From: DASTYK01 sp964430275
GTDB taxonomy: Bacteria > Gemmatimonadota > Gemmatimonadetes > Longimicrobiales > RSA9
Direction of reading: 5' to 3'
NCBI GenBank assembly: GCA_964430275.1
Contig: CAYSGF010000294.1
Coordinates: forward strand, 1 to 5,419
Length of the DNA: 5,419 nucleotides
Part shown: one piece after another, positions 1 through 5,419 of the stretch
Position numbering within the stretch: position 1 is the first letter of the stretch
Layout of the letters: each line of letters opens with the position of its first letter
Translations under genes and position numbers: made by a program
The notes under the pieces: model-generated
Databases searched by the model: none
Told to the model about the DNA's origin: nothing
Seen by the model: only the letters and a program-made list of their open reading frames with translations

Positions 1-49
1 CGAGCGGACGTTGTACCGGAAGATCAAGGAGTATGAGATTCCGCTGTAG
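1..49 (+). CDS. C-terminal end of an NtrC-family (sigma54-dependent) response regulator, 5' truncated by the window edge
   Basis: Read from base 2, the plus strand encodes ERTLYRKIKEYEIPL followed by TAG at 47-49. The RTLYRKIKEYEI stretch is the typical recognition helix of the Fis-type helix-turn-helix at the extreme C-terminus of NtrC-like AAA+ activators, where RTLYRKLKEYG-type endings are very common. In this family the C-terminal domain binds enhancer sites, while the missing central AAA+ domain would act on sigma54 RNA polymerase. Only 15 residues are visible, so the receiver and AAA+ domains, and hence the signal and targets, cannot be judged. A stand-alone Fis-like protein is a less likely alternative. 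The gene converges on the lipoprotein gene, and its stop codon lies 2 nt from the first arm of the inverted repeat. Confidence 0.72.
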   Translation, partial: ERTLYRKIKEYEIPL

Positions 50-51
50 GT

Positions 52-121
52 GAATTGGTGAATTGGTGAATCGCGCGCGGGACGCGAACGTCCCGGTGGA
101 AATTCACCAATTCACCAATTC
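52..121. repeat. Perfect 20-bp inverted repeat made of 8-bp GGTGAATT units, between convergent genes
   Basis: Arms 52-71 and 102-121 are exact reverse complements of each other. Each arm is made of a repeated 8-bp unit: on the plus strand GGTGAATT occurs at 49-56 and 57-64, with a partial copy at 65-70. The 30-nt centre (72-101) holds a further 7-bp hairpin. The left arm starts 2 nt after the plus-strand stop codon (47-49), and the right arm directly abuts the minus-strand stop codon (122-124), so both genes end in TAG followed within 0-2 nt by the same sequence. Transcribed from either side it would form a long stem with a symmetric 6x6 internal loop and a capped inner hairpin. It probably serves as a shared 3' end or terminator for the converging transcripts, or is a dispersed REP-like element; the window alone cannot decide. 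Confidence 0.85.
78..95. terminator. Candidate bidirectional terminator hairpin inside the inverted repeat
   Basis: CGGGACG (78-84) pairs with CGTCCCG (89-95) around a CGAA loop, giving seven GC-rich pairs nested inside the 20-bp outer stem. It lies between the stop codons of two converging genes, where a terminator is expected on both strands. There is no run of T after the stem on either strand, so it is not a textbook intrinsic terminator. Termination there, or 3'-end protection by the larger structure, is inferred from position and structure. Confidence 0.4.
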
Positions 122-772
122 CTAATTCGCCCGCGACCGCACCTTCACCCGCTCTTCTTCCAGCCGCTGCAGAATTCCCGCCCACGCATCACTGCGCTCG
201 AGGCCGTACTGGACGGTGATCGGCACGTCGTAGTCGATGTCGGCGTCGAAGGAGTAGATCGCGCTCTGCGTTTCCTGCTGGGCAAGCTGCTGGCGGCCGA
301 AGCCGTTCGTGAGGCCGAGCACGCGCAGCGGCCGGATCTGGCGGCCCTGCTGCAGGATGAACAGGTCTTCGGGCGTGTAGTTCACGTTCTGGTCGTAGCT
401 GAAGAACGAGATCAGGAAGAGCGCCGGTTCCTGGAAAGCGCCCTCGGATGCCTCCGCGCGGCGGCTGCCGGCGAGCGCGCGCAGGCGCTCGTACGTGTCG
501 GGCGCGGTCAGGCGGATGACCGCCTCGTCGAGCGGCGTCGCCTTGATCAGCAGCGGGCCACTGCGCAGCTCCACGGTGACCTCGTCCTGGCGCAGCGTGC
601 CATACCCGGCAGGCGGCAGGGCCTCGTCGCGCGCGCGCTGCGACGGCGGCAGATCCTCGACGTCGCTCTCGCCCATCGGGCTGCTGCCCGGCGCAGGTCC
701 GCCGGCGCACGCGGTCAGTACCGTCAGCAGCAGCGCTGCCGTGAATCTCTGCACATCGAACGGGCGGCTCAT
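122..772 (-). CDS. Putative lipoprotein of unknown function (216 aa), last gene of the tig-clp-engB run
   Basis: I do not recognise the family. The start chosen is the ATG whose first bases overlap the engB stop (ATGA, 769-772), with GGAG five nt upstream. It gives a clean lipoprotein signal: short basic N-terminus, hydrophobic stretch at about residues 10-20, and lipobox L19-T20-A21-C22. The residue after Cys22 is Ala, not Asp, so by the enterobacterial Lol rule it would go to the outer membrane. Residues 23-55 are Gly/Pro/Ser- and acid-rich, probably a linker. The rest looks like a compact, mainly beta domain: a segment at about 65-100 (VELRSGPLLIKATPLDEAVI), then 117-190 with LFLISFFSYDQNVNY, a turn at GLTNGFGRQQ and a final strand DYDVPITVQYG. 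The C-terminus (about 198-213) is charged and probably helical. The frame stays open upstream through engB, but that extension is a shadow. Operon position suggests co-expression with proteostasis genes, which does not prove a related function. Confidence 0.8.
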   Translation of the reverse strand: MSRPFDVQRFTAALLLTVLTACAGGPAPGSSPMGESDVEDLPPSQRARDEALPPAGYGTLRQDEVTVELRSGPLLIKATPLDEAVIRLTAPDTYERLRALAGSRRAEASEGAFQEPALFLISFFSYDQNVNYTPEDLFILQQGRQIRPLRVLGLTNGFGRQQLAQQETQSAIYSFDADIDYDVPITVQYGLERSDAWAGILQRLEEERVKVRSRAN

Positions 773-781
773 GCGGTCTCC
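769..781 (-). promoter_or_regulatory. ATGA stop/start overlap with GGAG ribosome binding site for the lipoprotein gene
   Basis: The engB stop TGA (771-769) shares bases with the lipoprotein ATG (772-770). A GGAG motif lies at 781-778, inside the last engB codons, five nt before the ATG. This is the usual arrangement for translational coupling. It fixes the lipoprotein start and rules out longer in-frame upstream starts. Confidence 0.75.
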
Positions 782-1392
782 ATCGTGACGAGTGCGCCTA
801 CGCTGTCGACCAGTGCGTCCCGACCTTCTCCGGTCTTTGCGGAGAACGGAAGCACCTGGTCCGGATCGACGCCGAGGTCCGTCGTGACCTTCTCGATCTG
901 CGCGCGGCGCTCGCGTTTGCCGAGCTTGTCGACCTTCGTGAGAATGAACAGGGTCGGCACCGCGAGGTTGGCGAGGTAGCGTACCATGCGGCGATCGTCG
1001 GGCGTCGGGCCGTGGCGCGCGTCGATCAGTTGCACGACGCCCTTCAGTTCGCCGGACCCGCCGAGATAGCTCTCGATCAGCGGCTTCCACTTCTCGCGCA
1101 CCTCGATCGGCACGCGCGCGAACCCGTACCCGGGCAGGTCCACCAGAAAGAACGACGCGTCCGCGCCGCTGTCTGCAGCCGCCTGGACGCGGTAGAAGTT
1201 GATCTCCTGGGTCTTGCCGGGGGTGGCCGAGACGCGCGCAACAGGAGTGCGCGTCCTGCCGAGCAGGCGGTTGATCAGGGAGGACTTGCCGACATTCGAC
1301 TTGCCGGAAAAGGCGATCTCCGGAAGGGCAGCGGGCTTCGGTCCGTTGGGCGCCGCGACCGCCCCCGCAAACTCAACCGACTTGATGAGCAA
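769..1392 (-). CDS. engB: Ribosome biogenesis GTP-binding protein EngB (YsxC/YihA), 207 aa
   Basis: EngB is a TRAFAC-class GTPase needed for late assembly of the 50S ribosomal subunit. All G motifs are visible: G1 GKSNVGKS (30-37), the G2-region threonine in SATPGKT (55-61), G3 DLPGYG (85-90), G4 TKVD (152-155) and G5 SAK (184-186). Length is normal for the family (about 195-215 aa). The predicted start is TTG at 1392-1390. It gives MLIKSVEFAG followed by LPEIAFSGKSNVGKSS, matching the spacing of the B. subtilis YsxC N-terminus as I recall it, and no ATG or GTG lies between it and the G1 motif. AAGGAA lies 11 nt upstream inside the clpX end, and AGGCGG only 1 nt upstream. The gap to the clpX stop is 5 nt, so translation is probably coupled to clpX. 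In Bacillus the lon genes sit between clpX and ysxC; here they are absent. Confidence 0.96.
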   Translation of the reverse strand: MLIKSVEFAGAVAAPNGPKPAALPEIAFSGKSNVGKSSLINRLLGRTRTPVARVSATPGKTQEINFYRVQAAADSGADASFFLVDLPGYGFARVPIEVREKWKPLIESYLGGSGELKGVVQLIDARHGPTPDDRRMVRYLANLAVPTLFILTKVDKLGKRERRAQIEKVTTDLGVDPDQVLPFSAKTGEGRDALVDSVGALVTMETA

Positions 1393-1397
1393 ACCGC

Positions 1398-2633
<1,236 letters not shown>

Positions 2634-2670
2634 GGGACTGCACCCCTGGTGGGAGAGGCATGCGCCCGGA

Positions 2671-2682
2671 CCGGAGCTCCGG
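2671..2682. other. 12-bp GC palindrome in the clpP-clpX intercistronic gap
   Basis: CCGGAGCTCCGG at 2671-2682 is a perfect palindrome in the middle of the 68-nt gap between the clpP stop and the clpX start. As RNA it could fold as a CCGG/CCGG stem with an AGCT loop, and flanking GCGC tetramers on both sides could add an outer stem. No T-run follows, so a terminator is unlikely. It could be an mRNA-processing or attenuation hairpin, or an operator; nothing in the sequence decides between these. I see no convincing -35/-10 pair for a separate clpX promoter in the gap. Confidence 0.45.
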
Positions 2683-2701
2683 ACGCGCCATCAAGGACAA
2701 T

Positions 2702-3346
2702 CTAACGATCTTCGGTCGCGCGTGGCTTGTTCGCGCCATTGTCGGGCATATCCGCGCGGCTCTCCACCACCTGGTCGATGAGGCCGTACTCCTTCGCCTC
2801 GAGCGGGCTCATGAAGCGATCGCGGTCGACATCCTCGGAGATCCGCTCCACCGACTGGCCGGTGTGCTTTGCCAGAATTTCGTTCAGACGCTGGCGCGCG
2901 TACAGGATTTCCTTCGCCTGGATCTCGATATCCGCGGCGGTTCCGCCAATTCCACCGCCGGAGGACGGCTGGTGGATCATGATGCGCGAGTTCGGCAGTG
3001 CGCTGCGCTTGCCCGGCGTGCCGGTCGCCAGCAGGAGCGACCCCATGGAGGCGGCCAGTCCCATGCACATCGTGTTCACCGGCGTGCTCAGATACTGGAT
3101 CGTGTCGTAGATCGCGAGGCCGGCGTAGACGGAGCCGCCCGGGCTGTTCACGTACAGATAGATGTCCTTGTCCGGATCGTCCGCCTGCAGGAACAGCATC
3201 TGCGCGATGATGATGTTGGCTACCGTGTCATCGATCGGCGTGCCCAGGAAGACGATGCGGTCCATCAGCAGCCGACTGAAGATGTCGTAGCTCCGCTCGC
3301 CGCGGCTCGTGCGTTCGATGACGTACGGAGGATAAATCGTGGGCAT
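2702..3346 (-). CDS. clpP: ATP-dependent Clp protease proteolytic subunit ClpP, 214 aa
   Basis: ClpP is the self-compartmentalised serine protease (MEROPS family S14) that forms the double-heptamer chamber docked by ClpX. The N-terminus reads YVIERTSRGERSYDIFSRLL, as in canonical ClpP, with only a few residues before it and so no long propeptide. The substrate-binding strand YVNSPGGSVYAG is at 65-76. The catalytic triad by alignment to E. coli is Ser100 (GLAASMGS), His125 (MIHQP) and Asp176 (DRDRF). The handle segment after His125 is glycine-rich, SSGGGIGGTAADIEI, about two residues longer than in E. coli. The C-terminal tail after QVVES is polar and probably disordered. The start ATG has GAGG four nt upstream and lies 26 nt after tig. 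The clpX gene downstream encodes the matching IGF docking loop. Confidence 0.98.
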   Translation of the reverse strand: MPTIYPPYVIERTSRGERSYDIFSRLLMDRIVFLGTPIDDTVANIIIAQMLFLQADDPDKDIYLYVNSPGGSVYAGLAIYDTIQYLSTPVNTMCMGLAASMGSLLLATGTPGKRSALPNSRIMIHQPSSGGGIGGTAADIEIQAKEILYARQRLNEILAKHTGQSVERISEDVDRDRFMSPLEAKEYGLIDQVVESRADMPDNGANKPRATEDR

Positions 3347-3372
3347 TCCGCCTCGTTCTCCCGGTAGTCCCG

Positions 3373-4644
3373 TTAATCCTGAATCGTCGACAGCGACGTG
3401 AGGTAGTCGAAGACCTTGTTCTCCGTGACTTCCTCTTCGAGCTCTGCCAGCCTGCCACTCTGCTGGAGCTGCTTGCGCACTTCGGGCGCGGGCCGGCCCA
3501 TGCGCTCCGCCACACTCGCGATGCGCGCATCGACTTCGTCGGACGTTGCGTGCAGCCCTTCCATCGTCGCAATGCGTTCGATGACGAGCATCCGCCGCAG
3601 CGCCTGCTCGGCCACCGGACGCGCCTGCTGCCGCATCTCCGCGACCCGCTCCGCGTCCGCCGCGTCGCGTCCTGGCAGCACCTGCTCCAGGTAGCGGTCG
3701 ATCATCGTGTTCGGTACCTCGAAGGGGTTCGCTTCGACGATGCGGGCAATGAGCTGGCCGCGCACGTTGCGTTCCGCTTCGCGACCGGCCTCCGCTTCCA
3801 GATCGGTGCGGACCCGTTCGCGCAGGATCGCGACCGACTCGAAGTCGCCGAGAGACGCCGCGAACGCATCGTCGACTTCGGGCCGCTCCGCCCGCTTCGC
3901 CTCGGTCATCCGGATGTGCACGGTGTGCGGCTTCGTGGGCGATGCCGGATCGGAGGCGTTCTCCGGAAGATCGAGCGTGAACGTGTTCTCGTCGCCCGGC
4001 CGCAGCGTGCGAATCGCTTCCTCGATCTGCGGTACCGCCTGCTCCTCGCCCAGCACGATCTCGTACGTCCGCGCCTGATTCGCCGCTGCGTCCGTTGCGT
4101 CGTCCTGCGGCGTGAGCTCGACCGTGACCATGTCGCCGACCAGCGGGATCTCGCCTTCCGGCAGCGGCTGCCAGACCGCCTGCTCGTCACGCAGCCGCTG
4201 GATCACCTGATCGACCTGCGCGTCCGACACTTCGCCGCGCTGGCGCTTCACCTCGAAACCGCCCAGCCGCTCCAGCTCGAGCTCAGGCCGGACCTCCAGC
4301 TCGACGTTGAACGTCAGGTCCGAGCCGCTCTGATAGTCGATGCTGTCGATGGCACCCTGCGAGATCGGCTCGAGCCCCTCCTGCCGGATCGCTTCCTGGT
4401 ACGCTTCGCCGACGAGCTTCTCGATCGCTTCCTGCTCGATCGCCGGGCCCCAGCGCTTCTCCATCACCTGCGTCGGGACCTTGCCCTTCCGGAAGCCCGG
4501 CAGCCGCACGCTCTTCGCGAGCCGCTGCACCGCTGCCTTGCGCTCACGCTCCACCCGCTCGGCCGGCACCGTGATCGTCAGCCGGCGCGCCCATGCGCCC
4601 GGCTTCTCCATGCTGACCTTCAGCTCTGCCGTGTCGTTGGCCAT
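3373..4644 (-). CDS. tig: Trigger factor, ribosome-associated chaperone, 423 aa
   Basis: Trigger factor binds at the ribosomal exit tunnel and shields nascent chains. The ribosome-binding domain (about 1-125) carries the signature GFRKGKVP at 50-57. The first arm is around 125-150, the FKBP-like PPIase region about 155-250, and the helical C-terminal chaperone domain about 250-423, ending in the usual TENKVFDYL-type segment. Length is close to E. coli (432 aa). The PPIase region keeps the framework (VGDMVTVEL, LRPGDENTFTLDLPEN) but replaces the usual iPGFE-type active-site motif with VPQIEEA and has a shortened middle, so prolyl isomerase activity may be lost. The start chosen is ATG 4644-4642, giving MANDTAELKVSMEKPGAW, which aligns with the E. 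coli start within a few residues; an upstream in-frame ATG would run into the tRNA. The Shine-Dalgarno is weak. It is first among the protein genes of the operon. Confidence 0.97.
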   Translation of the reverse strand: MANDTAELKVSMEKPGAWARRLTITVPAERVERERKAAVQRLAKSVRLPGFRKGKVPTQVMEKRWGPAIEQEAIEKLVGEAYQEAIRQEGLEPISQGAIDSIDYQSGSDLTFNVELEVRPELELERLGGFEVKRQRGEVSDAQVDQVIQRLRDEQAVWQPLPEGEIPLVGDMVTVELTPQDDATDAAANQARTYEIVLGEEQAVPQIEEAIRTLRPGDENTFTLDLPENASDPASPTKPHTVHIRMTEAKRAERPEVDDAFAASLGDFESVAILRERVRTDLEAEAGREAERNVRGQLIARIVEANPFEVPNTMIDRYLEQVLPGRDAADAERVAEMRQQARPVAEQALRRMLVIERIATMEGLHATSDEVDARIASVAERMGRPAPEVRKQLQQSGRLAELEEEVTENKVFDYLTSLSTIQD

Positions 4645-4668
4645 CGCCTGCCGTCCGAAGGAAGCCGA

Positions 4669-4750
4669 TGCGAAAGGGGGGACTCGAACCCCCACGGGCG
4701 AACCCACGAGATCCTAAGTCTCGCGCGTCTACCAGTTCCGCCACTTTCGC
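4669..4750 (-). tRNA. tRNA-Leu, anticodon UAG
   Basis: The minus strand folds as a complete class II tRNA. The acceptor stem is GCGAAAG/CTTTCGC, with discriminator A at 4669. The D arm is GCG/CGC. The anticodon stem is CGAGA/TCTCG around loop CTTAGGA, so U33 precedes anticodon TAG (UAG) with G37. The 13-nt variable arm has a GGG-TTCG-CCC stem. The T arm is GGGGG-TTCGAGT-CCCCC. The long variable arm, A73 and anticodon agree on leucine and decoding of CUN codons, chiefly CUA. CCA is not encoded in the DNA. Only 24 nt separate the 3' end from the tig ATG and no terminator lies between, so the tRNA is probably cut from a transcript shared with tig. Confidence 0.97.
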
Positions 4751-4767
4751 GTCCGAGTAACCTGAAA

Positions 4768-4796
4768 AAGCTAACAGGCGCGGGGAGCCCGTTCAA
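4768..4796 (-). promoter_or_regulatory. Sigma70-type promoter for tRNA-Leu and probably the tig-clpP-clpX-engB operon
   Basis: On the minus strand TTGAAC (4796-4791) is followed after exactly 17 nt by TAGCTT (4773-4768). Each hexamer differs from the TTGACA/TATAAT consensus at two or three positions. The -10 ends 17 nt before the first tRNA base, so transcription would start some ten bases upstream of the tRNA, a normal distance for a tRNA gene. A T-rich stretch (TTTTT) overlaps and follows the -10. It is the only good promoter-like pair I found upstream of tig. Confidence 0.65.
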
Positions 4797-4822
4797 CCAA
4801 CAGCCGGGGACATGTTCAACAG
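4791..4822 (-). repeat. Direct repeat of TTGAAC motif overlapping the promoter -35
   Basis: On the minus strand CTGTTGAAC (4822-4814) and CTGTTGGTTGAAC (4803-4791) repeat with their TTGAAC ends 23 bp apart. The second copy is the proposed -35 hexamer; the first has no -10 at the right distance. Two similar sites at about two helical turns could be a binding site for a regulator, or may be chance. Evidence is only the repeat itself. Confidence 0.35.
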
Positions 4823-4845
4823 CAACAGGACAGGGGTGCGCGTGC

Positions 4846-4864
4846 GGGCCCGAGACCCGAGCCC
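4846..4864 (-). terminator. Candidate terminator hairpin downstream of the PDZ protein gene
   Basis: On the minus strand GGGCTCG (4864-4858) can pair with CGGGCCC (4852-4846), with one G-U wobble, around a 5-nt loop. It lies 44 nt after the stop codon of the PDZ protein gene and before the tRNA promoter, where a terminator would be expected. No T-run follows, so it may act weakly or not as an intrinsic terminator. The remaining bases of 4797-4908 show no gene. Confidence 0.35.
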
Positions 4865-4908
4865 CTTACCCCCGGAAGGATCAGAGGAGAATCAGCGACC
4901 GTCCAACG

Positions 4909-5419
4909 TCACGGCGCCCGTACGTTGGCGATGTAGGTCCGCCCGTCCGGGTACTCGAGGAGAAGGGAAGTGACCTGCCCGGAACGCATGCCCCGCAACA
5001 GGCTGCGCGCCTGCCGAACGTCGCTTACGGCACGACGGTCGATGCTGACGATGCGATGGCCGATCCCGATGCGCTTGCGATCGGCGGCGCTCGCAGGCGC
5101 GACGTCCGACACCACCACACCGCCCGGCTTCGCATAGCCGAGCTGGCGGGCGAGCTCGGCATCGAGCTCCGCCAGCTGCAGGCCCAGCAGGGGATGATCG
5201 GGCTGACGGCTCTCGGGCGTCCCGGCCGCGTCGACGACCGGCGCCGCCATGAGCTCGACGTTCAGCACGTGCGGCTCGCCGTAGCGGACCACATCGAGCC
5301 GGACCATGTCACCAGGCGCGTGGTTTGCCACCAGGCGCTGCAGCTGTCCCACGCGGTGCGCGGGCACACCATCGATCGCGACGATCACGTCGCCGCGCTG
5401 CAGGCCGGCCTGCCGCGCC
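4909..5419 (-). CDS. HtrA/DegP-like protein, C-terminal tandem PDZ region, N-terminus outside the window
   Basis: The frame is open to the window edge, leaving 169 visible residues and a TGA at 4911-4909. It enters inside a PDZ domain: ARQAGLQRGDVIVAIDGVPA is the classic AGL-x-GDVI-x-x-idG core, followed by the domain end up to about VELMAAP. After a short linker a second PDZ domain begins at LGLQLAELDAELARQLGY and runs through GVVVSDVAPASAADRKRIGIGHRIVSIDRRAV to the C-terminus. Two C-terminal PDZ domains with nothing after them fit DegP/DegQ/MucD-type periplasmic serine proteases, which degrade or refold damaged envelope proteins. A site-2 protease is unlikely because no membrane helices follow. 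The catalytic His-Asp-Ser domain and signal peptide lie outside the window, so protease activity is inferred. In PDZ2 the usual GDxI is GHRI, a mild divergence. The GTG at 5388-5386 is an internal valine codon, not the start. Confidence 0.85.
   Translation of the reverse strand, partial: ARQAGLQRGDVIVAIDGVPAHRVGQLQRLVANHAPGDMVRLDVVRYGEPHVLNVELMAAPVVDAAGTPESRQPDHPLLGLQLAELDAELARQLGYAKPGGVVVSDVAPASAADRKRIGIGHRIVSIDRRAVSDVRQARSLLRGMRSGQVTSLLLEYPDGRTYIANVRAP

Noticed and set aside
49..122. CRISPR-like or tandem-repeat array
   Set aside because: The repeat unit is only 8 bp with no spacers, and the two blocks are in inverted orientation.
773..1090. N-terminal extension of the lipoprotein frame into engB
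   Set aside because: The extension overlaps engB in another frame and is Arg-rich noise. The ATGA start has a ribosome binding site and is followed at once by a lipoprotein signal.
4645..4707. Upstream start adding 21 residues to trigger factor
   Set aside because: It would begin inside the tRNA-Leu gene, and family alignment starts at MANDTAELKVSME.
4640..4910. Heat-shock control elements (CIRCE, CtsR box or sigma32-type promoter) before tig or clp genes
   Set aside because: I looked upstream of tig, clpP and clpX and saw no matching inverted repeat, heptad repeat or CTTGAA/CCCCAT pair.
5386..5388. GTG as the start of a 159-residue PDZ protein
   Set aside because: The frame continues upstream to the window edge and encodes the AGLQRGD part of the same PDZ domain, so this GTG is an internal valine codon.

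Overview
This 5.4 kb window is GC-rich bacterial chromosome. It holds one complete minus-strand gene run, read right to left: tRNA-Leu(UAG), tig (trigger factor), clpP, clpX, engB (ysxC/yihA), then a small unassigned lipoprotein. The run is flanked by two partial genes. At the left edge is the last 15 codons of a plus-strand NtrC-type regulator. At the right edge is the C-terminal part of a minus-strand HtrA/DegP-like protein with two PDZ domains. A lipobox protein and an HtrA-like protease suggest a diderm. High GC, the tig-clpP-clpX-engB order and the style of the lipoprotein would fit a phylum such as Gemmatimonadota, but that is an impression, since nothing here is a phylogenetic marker I can place without a search.

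Layout. 1-49: 3' end of the sigma54-activator-like gene (+). 50-121: short convergent intergenic region, almost filled by a perfect 20-bp inverted repeat built from an 8-bp unit (GGTGAATT); each arm begins at or within 2 nt of the stop codon of the gene on its side. 122-772: lipoprotein (-), overlapping engB by ATGA. 769-1392: engB (-), probable TTG start, 5 nt after clpX. 1398-2633: clpX (-). 2634-2701: 68-nt clpP/clpX gap with a 12-bp palindrome. 2702-3346: clpP (-). 3373-4644: tig (-). 4669-4750: tRNA-Leu (-), only 24 nt from the tig start codon. 4768-4796: a good sigma70-type promoter pointing into the tRNA. 4797-4908: the rest of the intergenic region, with a repeated TTGAAC motif and a GC hairpin. 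4909-5419: PDZ protein (-, N-terminus outside the window).

How the genes fit together. Trigger factor meets nascent chains at the ribosome exit, ClpXP degrades tagged or misfolded proteins, and EngB is a GTPase for 50S assembly. This is a protein-synthesis and quality-control operon of a well-known type. Tight spacings, with no convincing terminator between the tRNA and the lipoprotein, suggest one transcript starting upstream of the tRNA and ending near the 52-121 inverted repeat. The lipoprotein is the only gene of unknown function. I see no CRISPR, transposase, phage or toxin-antitoxin gene, and no candidate for a wholly new system. The most unusual items are the stop-codon-abutting inverted repeat, the tRNA-led operon, the absence of lon between clpX and engB, the diverged PPIase domain of trigger factor, and the lipoprotein.
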